Positions 1 to 8,308 of a DNA stretch of 64,000 bases are shown in pieces (positions within the stretch are counted from its first letter, which is position 1; every line of letters begins with the position of its first letter). Made by a program: the position numbers and the translations under genes. The notes beneath the pieces were generated by a model. It had not been told where the DNA came from. It did no database searches and worked only from the letters and a program-made list of their open reading frames with translations. The stretch covers positions 1,426,001-1,490,000 of the forward strand of contig CAVSGF010000002.1 of assembly GCA_963727415.1 (NCBI GenBank), given 5' to 3'. The DNA comes from DASQPR01 sp963727415 (lineage in GTDB: Bacteria > Actinomycetota > Actinomycetes > Mycobacteriales > Micromonosporaceae).

Positions 1-2225
1 GTACCGCGAAGCATGACAAGCGCCGACTTGTAGAGCAGGTACGCCCGCAGCGGCTCGGCGATCAACCGGTAGATCGGTACCACCAGCAGGTGTCGCGGTG
101 TCTGCCGGCTCAGCGCGATGGCGGCCACCGCCTGTGTGGTCTGAAGCAGCAGGATGATCGTGCCGTACTGGAGGAGCGTGCCGGTGTCGTGGCCGACCGC
201 GGCTATCGCGGTAACCGCGTACACGAACGGCAGAAACACGAGCGGCATCATGACGCCGAGCGCGGCGATCGGCAGGACGAACAAGCCCAGCCATCGGTAC
301 CGGACGTTGAGCATCATGCCGCGATGCTTCCAGAGCGCCTGCACGCTGCCGAAGGTCCAGCGGAACCGCTGCCGCCGCAGGTCCCGGAACGTCTCGGGCG
401 CTTCGGTGGACGACCACGCCCGGTCCTCCTGGATCACCCGGTACCCATGCTTCTGCAATTCGAGCGCGAGGTCGCAGTCTTCGGCCAGGGTCTCGCTGGA
501 GTACCCGCCGGCCGCCAGCACCGCCGACCGCCGCCATGCGGCGCAGGCGCCCGGCACGATCATGATGGCCCGCAAGGCATGCTGCGCGGCGCGATCGACC
601 GCGGTCTGGATCAGGTACTCCAGAGCCTGCCACCGGGTCACGAGATTGCCGACGTTTCCCACCCGGACGACTCCGGCGGCGGCGCCGAGGCGCCCTGAGC
701 GATCGGCGCCGAAGCTGTCGCTGAAATAACCCACCGCATCCGGGTCAAGCAGCGTGTCCGCGTCGAGTGTCACGACCACCTCGGAGCGGGCACGTTCGAA
801 GCCACGGTTGAGAGCGACCGCTTTGCCCTGATTGGGCTGCCGGATCAGTCGTATGCGGGCGTCGCCGCGGGCAGCGGCCGCGACGATGTCGGCGGTCCGG
901 TCGGTCGAGCCGTCATCGATGACCACGATCTCCCGCAGCCGGTCGCCCCTGCTTCGCATCAGCGCCTGAAGGCATCGGCCGATCACCGCTTCCTCGTTGT
1001 ACGCGGCCACGACCGCGGTCACCGTCGGCCCCCGTGGCCGGGCCGCCGGACGGCGGCGCATCCGCGCCCCGGCCGCCAGCACGGTGTTGCCGAAACTGCT
1101 GAGCAGCACCGAGATCACGGCGGTCCAGAACAGCAGGCGCAGCAGCCGGGCCGGCAGTATCCATCGAAGCTGGAAGTCCCACAGCGTGGCGCGGTCCCAC
1201 AGGTTCGGATGCTGCCGGTGCGAGCGTGCCGCGACGACCTGGCTGACCTGCGGCAGGCTGTGGAAGGTGTAACCGTGCGAGCGAGCCCAGCCGATCAGGC
1301 GGCGAAGGTAGTCGATTGTTGCCGAGCGGTCCCCACCGCCGTCGTGAAGCAGCACGGTGATGTTGTCCATGCTCGTCGGCGGCAGCGGGATCGGCGTCGC
1401 CGGTCGGGTCTGCTTGTCGCCGTACTTCCAGTCGTTGGTGTCGAAGTCCTCGACCGAGACCACGTAGCCGAGGCGTTCGGCTTGGAGCAGCAGCTCACCC
1501 TGGACGTCCCGGCCGGATGGGCCGTAGCCGTCGTAGGGGAAGCGGGCCAACCCGGTGCGCAAGCCCCCGGTAGCGGCCAGGATCCGGTCCGTCGTGACGA
1601 GTTCCCGCTTCACGGTCGTCAAGGTCAGTTCCGGGTGGGTGAAGGTGTGGTTGCCGACCGCGTGGCCCTCGCGGAGTTCGCGCTTGACGAGATCCGGATG
1701 CCGCACCACCTCCTCACCGATTACGAAGAACGTGGCCGGTACGTGGTACTGGCTCAGTAGGTCGAGGATCTTCGGCGTCCACGTCGGTGACGGTCCGTCA
1801 TCGAAGGTGAGCGAGATCGTCTTGTGCGCGCCCTGGTCGTACCCGTAGCGGTAGATCGCGAAGCGGCTGCCGTCGGCGTCCCCGCGCTCGGCACTGGACA
1901 GAGTCGCGACGTCCTGACCGGTCAGCGGGTCGACGGCGACCGCGAGCCGGCCCCGATGCACGATTCGTACCAGGCGTAGTAGCGGACCGACACCGATGAA
2001 CGGAGCTTCGTCGACTGTGGCAAGGTCCGGCAGGGCCGGCGGGCTCGCGGTCCCGCGCCAGGCCGGCGGGGTCTGCGCCGGCTGCCATGACACCGCGGTC
2101 AGCGCGGCGACGATCGCGGGAATCGCGAGGAACCAGAACTTTGCGTAGCGCCACCGTCGGCCGGACGGGTCGAAGAAGACCTGACCGGTCGAGCGGGTGG
2201 GGCTGGTCGCTGAGTCAGTCATCAT
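1..2225 (-). CDS. Bifunctional polysaccharide deacetylase / family 2 glycosyltransferase, C-terminus off the left edge
   Basis: Reading from the ATG at 2225 (a second ATG follows at 2222) gives 741 residues with no stop before the window edge. A membrane segment near residues 27-45 is followed by a NodB-type deacetylase domain with TFDDGP near residue 141 and the metal-binding HTFTHPE about 50 residues later. A second hydrophobic stretch near 370-395 leads into a GT-A family 2 glycosyltransferase with VVAAYNEE, a DAD motif near 490, AEDCD and QRFRW near 620, then several membrane helices. This fused architecture is common in actinomycetes and is thought to make and de-N-acetylate a surface polysaccharide at the membrane; the actual polymer is unknown. 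A 252-bp gap separates it from the upstream gene on the same strand, leaving room for its own promoter. Only the last membrane segments and the C-terminus are missing. Confidence 0.9.
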   Translation of the reverse strand, partial: MMTDSATSPTRSTGQVFFDPSGRRWRYAKFWFLAIPAIVAALTAVSWQPAQTPPAWRGTASPPALPDLATVDEAPFIGVGPLLRLVRIVHRGRLAVAVDPLTGQDVATLSSAERGDADGSRFAIYRYGYDQGAHKTISLTFDDGPSPTWTPKILDLLSQYHVPATFFVIGEEVVRHPDLVKRELREGHAVGNHTFTHPELTLTTVKRELVTTDRILAATGGLRTGLARFPYDGYGPSGRDVQGELLLQAERLGYVVSVEDFDTNDWKYGDKQTRPATPIPLPPTSMDNITVLLHDGGGDRSATIDYLRRLIGWARSHGYTFHSLPQVSQVVAARSHRQHPNLWDRATLWDFQLRWILPARLLRLLFWTAVISVLLSSFGNTVLAAGARMRRRPAARPRGPTVTAVVAAYNEEAVIGRCLQALMRSRGDRLREIVVIDDGSTDRTADIVAAAARGDARIRLIRQPNQGKAVALNRGFERARSEVVVTLDADTLLDPDAVGYFSDSFGADRSGRLGAAAGVVRVGNVGNLVTRWQALEYLIQTAVDRAAQHALRAIMIVPGACAAWRRSAVLAAGGYSSETLAEDCDLALELQKHGYRVIQEDRAWSSTEAPETFRDLRRQRFRWTFGSVQALWKHRGMMLNVRYRWLGLFVLPIAALGVMMPLVFLPFVYAVTAIAAVGHDTGTLLQYGTIILLLQTTQAVAAIALSRQTPRHLLVVPIYRLIAEPLRAYLLYKSALVMLRG

Positions 2226-2477
2226 CTGTCGCATTAGGCGTGCGCGCAACGAGCCGAGGTACGGACCCTACGACGATAGTGGCCGTGACCAGGCCTTTGA
2301 GCGGAATCTGTGAATACCGCCAGCGCTTTGTGAGGGTTGCCGCGTGCTGGTCCTCGCGGGCCGCCGGGCACGCTGGGCGTCATTCGCCGCTATTCACGAC
2401 ATCATCACGCTGAGCGACGGATAGGGTGCTGCCGGTCGATTGGCCATGCTGGACGCCGACCACACGCCCCGTGGCCG

Positions 2478-3317
2478 TCAGGGTGCTACCAGGGTGTTGC
2501 CGTACTGCTTGGTACAGCCGTTCTTGCCGTAGATGGCACCCGAATCGACGATGTAGCCGTCGGCGGGGTTCACCACCACATTCCAGACGTTGGTGATAGC
2601 GTCCATGCAGGAATTGGCACCAGCGTTGGTTCCCCCGGCACCACCGATCCACAGATCGAGCCAAGTCGTTGCCGGCTCCGGAAAGCCGACGTGACACGGT
2701 CCGCTCTGCGGTGTCGACCCATCGCCGCAGGTGTCCTCCGCGATGAAGTACCGGCGAAGGTCGGGAACATAGAACCGGGTACCGGCCGGCCAGTCCAGCC
2801 GGTCGTTGCCGTTGACGATGGAGTGACCGACAGCGACCGTGATCGGGTCGGAGAACGTACCCGTGCCGCCGGCGGTGTGATGCACAATCGGGTTCGAGAT
2901 CGTGGACGATCCGGGCGGAGTGTTGTCGAAGTACGAGTACCCGGTGAGGTAGGCCTTGATCACCCGGGGCGAAGCGGTGGCGCTCTTCGTCGAAGTGGGC
3001 TTGGGTCGCGGGCTCTTCGAGGTGGCTGGGCGCTTTGACGATGCGGTCGATGGCGCCGCGGACTCCGGGACCGCGTGCGCCATGTCCGGGCTGGGCTGTA
3101 CCGTCAGCTCACCGGTGATCGAGAGGGTCGGCGGGTGTCCGGCTCGGGACCCAGCGCCGTCACCGGAACCGAACCAGACCCAGCCTGCGATCAGACCGGC
3201 CATCGCCAGCGCGACGGCACCGGTGACGAGGGTGACGGTCCGGCGCGGTCGTGCGGTTGGCCCGGGGACCCGGTCCGGTTCGTTCGAGATCAACAAGCTT
3301 CTCCGTCGTGCGGCCAT
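2478..3317 (-). CDS. Membrane-anchored secreted protein with a conserved extracellular Cys-containing domain
   Basis: 279 residues. A basic N-terminus (several Arg) precedes one membrane segment at about residues 28-50, so the protein is probably a type II anchored or signal-anchored surface protein. A Ser/Thr/Pro/Lys-rich linker (about 60-117) leads to a compact C-terminal domain (118-279) with motifs YSYFDNTPPGSS, SDPITVAVG, AGTRFYVPDLRRYFIAEDTC and four cysteines that could form two disulfides. The layout resembles small beta-barrel secreted domains found in actinomycetes and fungi, related in appearance to 3D/RlpA-like folds, but I cannot assign an activity. It lies upstream of the deacetylase/glycosyltransferase gene on the same strand, which hints at a cell-envelope role. 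Confidence 0.8.
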   Translation of the reverse strand: MAARRRSLLISNEPDRVPGPTARPRRTVTLVTGAVALAMAGLIAGWVWFGSGDGAGSRAGHPPTLSITGELTVQPSPDMAHAVPESAAPSTASSKRPATSKSPRPKPTSTKSATASPRVIKAYLTGYSYFDNTPPGSSTISNPIVHHTAGGTGTFSDPITVAVGHSIVNGNDRLDWPAGTRFYVPDLRRYFIAEDTCGDGSTPQSGPCHVGFPEPATTWLDLWIGGAGGTNAGANSCMDAITNVWNVVVNPADGYIVDSGAIYGKNGCTKQYGNTLVAP

Positions 3318-3399
3318 GCAAGTAAGAGCGTGGGAGACTTCCGACCCTGACGCGAGACTCGCAGGATAACCAGGATAAGGCGCGGTAATGCGATATGCG

Positions 3400-3948
3400 T
3401 CACACGGAGTCCGGCGAACCTTCCGGGTGGCGCCACGCGGAGGTGGCCGGAACCCACTCCGGGAGCGGCTCGCGTGAGGTCAGCCAGGCATCGGGGATCC
3501 CGGAGGTGCCGGTGTACGCCGAGACGATGCCGCCGGCGATGGCGCTCGTGGTGTCGATGTCGCCACCGGCCGTAATGCAGGTCCGTACGGCACCGGGGTA
3601 GTCGGCCAGGTGGCGGGCCGCGACCCAGATCGTGAAGGGCACCGTGTCTCCGGCGGTGACCGCCGCGCCGTTGCCCAACTCGTACGCCACCTGGGCAGCG
3701 CCGCGATGGAGCATCCGCCGTGCCCGGGCGAGGCCTTCGCGTACCCGTCCCGCCGGGGTCGCCTCGATCACCTGATCCATGAACGGACCTGCCTGGTGGG
3801 TGTCGCCGCGCTGCCGGGTAGCCGCGGCGACGCAGGCCGCGACCGCGACCGCTCCCGCGATGCCGGCGCCGGGATGCGGTGTCGACCCCCGCGGGCACTG
3901 TAGGCCACGTTTTATCGAAGGCGGGAAGTTTTTCGTTATCTCATTCAT
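3400..3948 (-). pseudogene. C-terminal fragment of an ADP-ribosylglycohydrolase (DraG family)
   Basis: 182 residues are open from an ATG at 3948. From residue 24 the sequence reads like the second half of a DraG-type hydrolase: an HPGAGIAGAVAVAAC helix, then AGGDIDTTSAIAGGIVSAYT carrying the C-terminal metal-binding Asp residues, then GIPDAWL. Family members are about 300 residues and start with an N-terminal GDxxG-type metal motif, which is absent here. The first 23 residues do not look like the family, and I could not find the missing half in any frame of 3949-4430. It is therefore most likely a 5'-truncated relic next to the biosynthetic cluster. A short functional protein is less likely because half the binuclear metal site would be missing. 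Confidence 0.7.
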
Positions 3949-4430
3949 CGATGCCAGCGCGCGTTAATCCGGGGTGCCGCGTGCCACGCGGCGCGAGCGC
4001 CTGATTGAGGATCAGCGAATCTTGCTGCCGCGATGCTGGCAGCGGCGATCCATAGTGGACCGAATGGCATGGTGATGTAATTCGACCAGCATCGATGTCT
4101 TGGCGATAGATCCCAGCCACGAGTCCGGAGTCGAAGATCGACACCTGTGGACATGTCCCGGACCCTTGTATAGCCTCAATCCGTTCGTCGACAGCTCGTC
4201 GTCGTTGAGGCGCCTTTACCTGGCTAAACGTGCGCCCACGGGGATCGGTGGTGACGCTGCGGTGGCCGTTCAGCCACCAGACGGCAGCGGTTCGGACAAG
4301 CGTCTATCTACATCGGACACCGGTTTGGCCGACCGGCGATTCGTGCTGCCCGCATGGAGGTGCGGGCGCGCGAACGTGCGCCGCCATATGACGGACTGCG
4401 GCACCACGATTGCCAATGGAGGTAGGTCGG
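3949..4430. other. Non-coding stretch upstream of the biosynthetic operon
   Basis: No convincing gene is visible in these 482 bases on either strand. It holds two short inverted repeats: GCCGCG/CGCGGC at 3976-3992 and GCTGCC/GGCAGC at 4024-4043. Base composition around 3905-3955 and 4070-4230 is less GC-rich than the flanks. The promoter of the operon beginning at 4431 must lie here or further upstream, but I see no hexamer pair good enough to call. GGAGGT at 4418-4423 is the ribosome-binding site of the first operon gene. Confidence 0.5.
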
Positions 4431-5903
4431 GTGGACAAAGGCATGCTGGCCGGCAATCGGTGGTTCTCCGGCGTGCCACGCGGCGCCGATGCGAAGGTGA
4501 GGCTGGTCTGCCTCCCGTATGCGGGCGGGTCGGCGTCGGCGTTCCGAGGCTGGTCCGATGAGCTGCCCGAGTGGATCACCTGCCTGCCGGCGCAACTGCC
4601 GGGACGCGAGACACGGTTGGGTGAGGATCCGGCCGTCGACGTGGCCGATCTGGCATGCGCCATCGCCCGAACCGCCGTCGGCGGCCAATACGCCATATTC
4701 GGCCACAGCATGGGCGCCCGGCTGGCCTTCGAAGTCGTCCGCCAGCTCCGCCGGGACCGCTCGTCGCTGCCGATCGCGCTGCTGGTCGGCGGGTGCCGCC
4801 CTCCACATATGGACACCCCGCTGCAGCGGATCTCCAAGCTCCCGGATGACGAGTTCTGCGAGCGCCTGCAGGCGATGGGTGGTACCCCTCCCGGCGTGCT
4901 GGAGCATCCCGAGCTGCGATCGCTTCTGCTGCCCGTGCTCCGCTCCGACTTCGCCATGGTCGAGGGGTACCGCTACCGGCCGGCCGAGCCGTTGGGCGTG
5001 CCCATCGTGGCGTTCGCCGGCCGCGACGACCCGGAGGCCGATCCGTGCGACATGACCGGTTGGTCCGCCCACTCGACCGCGTCAACCCGCCTGCACACAC
5101 TGCCCGGGGACCACTTCTTCCTTCACTCGGAACGGAGCCGGCTGCTGCGCCTGATCGAGACCGAACTCGCGGCGCTGCTCGACGACCCGGCCGGCCGGCC
5201 CATGTCGCCCGTGGAGTTGGACGACGACGAGATTCTGGTCGTCGAGGCGCGGCTGGACGAGATGCCGGAGCTCGCCGGAGCGGTGAGTGAGCTGTCGCCC
5301 TCGGAGTCCAGACGCGCCGGAACCATGCGGGACGCGACCGGCTCCGCCCGGTTCGTGGCCCGTAGCGTTCTGCTGCGCCGGATGCTGCGCGCCGCCGGAG
5401 CCGATGTCGGCACCTCTGAGCTGCCGCGCGGTCCGGGTGGAAAGCCGGCGGTCGCGCATCGATCCGGGATCCGGTTCAACGCTTCCCACTCCGCCGGTGT
5501 CGCGCTGCTCGCCTTTAGCCACGGCCGCGAGATCGGGATCGATGTTGAGCGAATCGCGCCGATGGCAGATCTCGGCGCGTTCATCAGCGGTGGGCTGGAT
5601 GACGACGAGCGCGACGCGCTCACGTACGTGCCGGACGAGGAAGCGCTCGTCGAGGTACTGCGGTTCTGGACCGCCAAGGAATCGGTGCTGAAGGCCACCG
5701 GCGACGGCCTGGCCGTCGAGCCGTCGGACTTCGGCTTCGCCGGTCAGGCCGGCCGGCCGTGGCGAGCCCAGGCCGGACCGGGTTTGGAGAGGCTGACCGC
5801 TTGGCGGGTCCACCACTTGGACCTGGCCGGAGCGATCGGCGCGCTCGCCGTCGCCTCCGGACGGTGGCGTTTGCGATATCAGAAGATGGGCGGTACCCGC
5901 TGA
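4431..5903 (+). CDS. Type II thioesterase fused to an Sfp-type 4'-phosphopantetheinyl transferase
   Basis: 490 residues from GTG 4431, chosen because GGAGGT lies 7 bases upstream; TTG 4410 and ATG 4416 are alternatives. Residues 1-250 are an alpha/beta-hydrolase type II thioesterase: LPYAGGSASAF, nucleophile Ser93 in GHSMG, acid Asp in GRDD (199-200) and His228 in GDHFF. Residues 300-490 are a phosphopantetheinyl transferase with FNASHS, GIDVE (369-373) and FWTAKESVLKATG (412-424), the Mg- and CoA-binding motifs of the Sfp class. Together they would activate the carrier domains of the following NRPS/PKS genes and clear mis-primed or stalled thioesters. Separate genes are the norm, so the fusion is notable. 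It is the first gene of the operon and its stop overlaps the next start (TGATG). Confidence 0.92.
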   Translation: MDKGMLAGNRWFSGVPRGADAKVRLVCLPYAGGSASAFRGWSDELPEWITCLPAQLPGRETRLGEDPAVDVADLACAIARTAVGGQYAIFGHSMGARLAFEVVRQLRRDRSSLPIALLVGGCRPPHMDTPLQRISKLPDDEFCERLQAMGGTPPGVLEHPELRSLLLPVLRSDFAMVEGYRYRPAEPLGVPIVAFAGRDDPEADPCDMTGWSAHSTASTRLHTLPGDHFFLHSERSRLLRLIETELAALLDDPAGRPMSPVELDDDEILVVEARLDEMPELAGAVSELSPSESRRAGTMRDATGSARFVARSVLLRRMLRAAGADVGTSELPRGPGGKPAVAHRSGIRFNASHSAGVALLAFSHGREIGIDVERIAPMADLGAFISGGLDDDERDALTYVPDEEALVEVLRFWTAKESVLKATGDGLAVEPSDFGFAGQAGRPWRAQAGPGLERLTAWRVHHLDLAGAIGALAVASGRWRLRYQKMGGTR

Positions 5904-8308
5904 TGGACAGTCATATGGACGGCGACACGCACACCGCGCCGCTAGGCGCTACCGGCTGGCGGGTATGGCGATGGGGGCTGTTGCGCGCGGCGGGCTTCCC
6001 GGCCTCCGGTGCCGACCGGTTCGCGGCCGGCGACACCGCGGCCGCCGCCGACGCCTATCTGCGGGCCGCGGACGGCGATGGCGGCGGCGGCGCCGTTGAC
6101 CGCGACGCGTTCGACAAGGCATTCGCGGCCGCGACGGGGGCGGCGGTCGAGACCGCGTACGCCATCGCCGGAGACCCGCTGTTCCGTGAGGCGGTGACCT
6201 GGCAGAACCCGACCGCCGTGGCGACCATGTTGGATCCGCTGCGGGCCGCCGGACCTGCCGCTAGCCGGAACTCGTCGCGTCGGGCGAAGGAGACCGGAAT
6301 CGCCCGCTACTGGTCGCGCTACTGCCTGAAGAACGACACGATCGGCTTCTTCGGGCCGGTCTGCTGGACGCGAGTGGGTGAGTCGGGCCGAGGTACCGGC
6401 GGCGACGATGTGGCCGAAGGCGCCGGCCTGCCGTCCGGGGTGAGCGCCGTGCCCGGTCCGGATCTGGTGCGGCGGCGAACCGTCGCTCTGGAGCGATGGG
6501 CGCTGGTCGCGTACTGCGATCGGCTCGCCGCCGTTCCCCGGATCCGCGCCTGGCTGCCGGTCAAGCTCACAGCCACAATCTGGGCCGACGGCCGCAGCCT
6601 GCACCATCCAACGAAGGGAGTGATCAGGCTGTCGATGGCCGAGGCCGCCATCGCCGCCCGCTGCGACGGCCGCCGCGCGGTTGACTTGGCCGCCGAGGTG
6701 GTGGCCGAACCGGACGCCGGCATCCGCACCGTTGACGACGCCTACCTGTGCCTTGAGCAGTTGGCCGACCGCGAGCTGGTGACCTGGGGCGTCGATGTCC
6801 CCGTCACGATGGACGACGAGGCGGAGGTGTGGCGCACTCTCGCGAACATCGATGACGAGGGCATCCGGGCCGAGGCAGAGGCTGGGCTGCGCGAGCTCAG
6901 CCAGGGCCGGGACGCGGTGGCCGCGGCAGCCGGCGACCCCGCCGCCCTCAAGGCCGCTCTTGCGGCCCTCGCCGGTTCGTTCACCGCGGTCACCGGCCAG
7001 GCCGCCCAGCACGCCGACGGTCAGATGTATGCCGGGCGCACGGTCTGTTTCGAAGACACGGTACGGGATCTTGACATCACGTTCGGTCAGCCGGTGCTGG
7101 ACCAGATGGCCGAACCGCTGGCGCTGCTCTGCCAGGCGGCCCGGTGGCTGAGTGCCCGCATCGCCGAGGCCTACCGATCCGAGTTACGGGCGATCTACGA
7201 CGACCTGGCCGCCGAGTCGGGTTCCGGTGACGTGCCGTTTGCCGAGCTGGTGTTCCTCGCGCAGGGCCTGTTCTTCGGTGACGGGCCCAAGCCGGTTGAC
7301 CAGGTCGCCGCCGAGTTCACCAGGCGGTGGTCCGGACTGCTCCGACTCGACGCCGACGCCACCGAAGTGCGGTTCTCGTCAGCGGATCTGCGTGACGCGG
7401 TGCGCCGTGAGTTCGATGCCCCGGCTCCTGGCTGGGCGTTCGCCCGCTATCACAGCCCTGACGTCCACGTGGTCGACGGTCCGGACGGCGAGCCGGCGTT
7501 CGTACTCGGCGAATTGCACGCGGCGTGGAACGCCATCGACTCGGAGTTCTTCGTGCGCAGCCACGACGACCCCGCCACACTGCTGGCCGCGCAAACCGCG
7601 GACATTCCGGTCGGGCGGGTCCTGCCGCTGTTGCCGGCCAGCTGGCCGCGGCTCACCCCGCGAACCTGCGCCGGGCTACGCCATCCAGGCGACTGGCAGC
7701 TCGGCTTCGTACCTGCGTCCGGCAGCGACCCGGCCCGCCTGCTTCCAGCCGCGTCACTGGTGGTCCGTGCCGTCGACGGGGAGGCGGACCTGCAGGTCTC
7801 CACCCGCGGCGGCCGGACCTGGCCGCTGACGGAGGTATTCGCCGAACTCTTCGCCACGCACACGGTGGACGCGTTCAAGCTGCTTGGATCATCGGCCCAT
7901 AGCCCTCGGGTGTGGATCGACCGGATGGTGGTGGCACGCGAGACCTGGCGATTCACCGCCGGTGACCTGGACTTCGCGACTCTGCGCGACGAACGTGAGC
8001 GGTACCTCAGCGTTCGTGCGTGGCGAGCCCGCCACGGTCTCCCGGAACGGGTGTTCGTCAAGCTGGCCACCGAGGTCAAGCCGATCTACGTCGATCTGAC
8101 CAGCCCGACCTTCGTCGCCGTGCTGTGCACCACGCTTCGCGGTGGGCTGCGCGATGGCGGCGACGGCACCACGGTCACGGTGTCGGAGATGCTGCCGGCG
8201 CCGGAGCAAGCCTGGGTACCGGACGCGGCCGGCAACCGGTACGTCAGCGAACTGCGCATGCTGGTCGTCGACCCGGAACGGTCTGCTTGGGTGGGAGCGG
8301 CGGAATGA
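5903..8308 (+). CDS. LanB-like protein (lantibiotic dehydratase N-terminal family)
   Basis: 801 residues from ATG 5903, which overlaps the preceding stop by one base. The open frame extends upstream to 5759, but that part overlaps the phosphopantetheinyl transferase. Recognised from the LanB-type block at about residues 120-155 (SRRAKETGIARYWSRY, LKNDTIGFFGPVCW) and the overall length. In the wider family this region glutamylates Ser/Thr, or ligates an amino acid, using aminoacyl-tRNA. I see no LanC, no separate elimination-domain gene and no precursor peptide nearby, so a classical lanthipeptide role is unlikely. In an NRPS operon it may perform a tRNA-dependent acylation or a dehydration on the assembled chain; that is inference. 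Its stop overlaps NRPS-1 as ATGA. Confidence 0.75.
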   Translation: MDSHMDGDTHTAPLGATGWRVWRWGLLRAAGFPASGADRFAAGDTAAAADAYLRAADGDGGGGAVDRDAFDKAFAAATGAAVETAYAIAGDPLFREAVTWQNPTAVATMLDPLRAAGPAASRNSSRRAKETGIARYWSRYCLKNDTIGFFGPVCWTRVGESGRGTGGDDVAEGAGLPSGVSAVPGPDLVRRRTVALERWALVAYCDRLAAVPRIRAWLPVKLTATIWADGRSLHHPTKGVIRLSMAEAAIAARCDGRRAVDLAAEVVAEPDAGIRTVDDAYLCLEQLADRELVTWGVDVPVTMDDEAEVWRTLANIDDEGIRAEAEAGLRELSQGRDAVAAAAGDPAALKAALAALAGSFTAVTGQAAQHADGQMYAGRTVCFEDTVRDLDITFGQPVLDQMAEPLALLCQAARWLSARIAEAYRSELRAIYDDLAAESGSGDVPFAELVFLAQGLFFGDGPKPVDQVAAEFTRRWSGLLRLDADATEVRFSSADLRDAVRREFDAPAPGWAFARYHSPDVHVVDGPDGEPAFVLGELHAAWNAIDSEFFVRSHDDPATLLAAQTADIPVGRVLPLLPASWPRLTPRTCAGLRHPGDWQLGFVPASGSDPARLLPAASLVVRAVDGEADLQVSTRGGRTWPLTEVFAELFATHTVDAFKLLGSSAHSPRVWIDRMVVARETWRFTAGDLDFATLRDERERYLSVRAWRARHGLPERVFVKLATEVKPIYVDLTSPTFVAVLCTTLRGGLRDGGDGTTVTVSEMLPAPEQAWVPDAAGNRYVSELRMLVVDPERSAWVGAAE

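Noticed and set aside
4130..4240. A -35/-10 promoter for the operon (TTGTAT or TTGAGG with TAAACG)
   Set aside because: Spacing is wrong (for example 14 bp) and no hexamer pair stands out above chance.
3949..4430. Missing N-terminal half of the ADP-ribosylglycohydrolase in another frame
   Set aside because: All three minus-strand frames were read; none shows the N-terminal metal motif or helical pattern of the family.
4431..8308. A lanthipeptide (RiPP) cluster around the LanB-like gene
   Set aside because: No precursor peptide, LanC cyclase, leader protease or elimination-domain gene is visible, and the LanB-like gene is coupled to NRPS genes on its downstream side.
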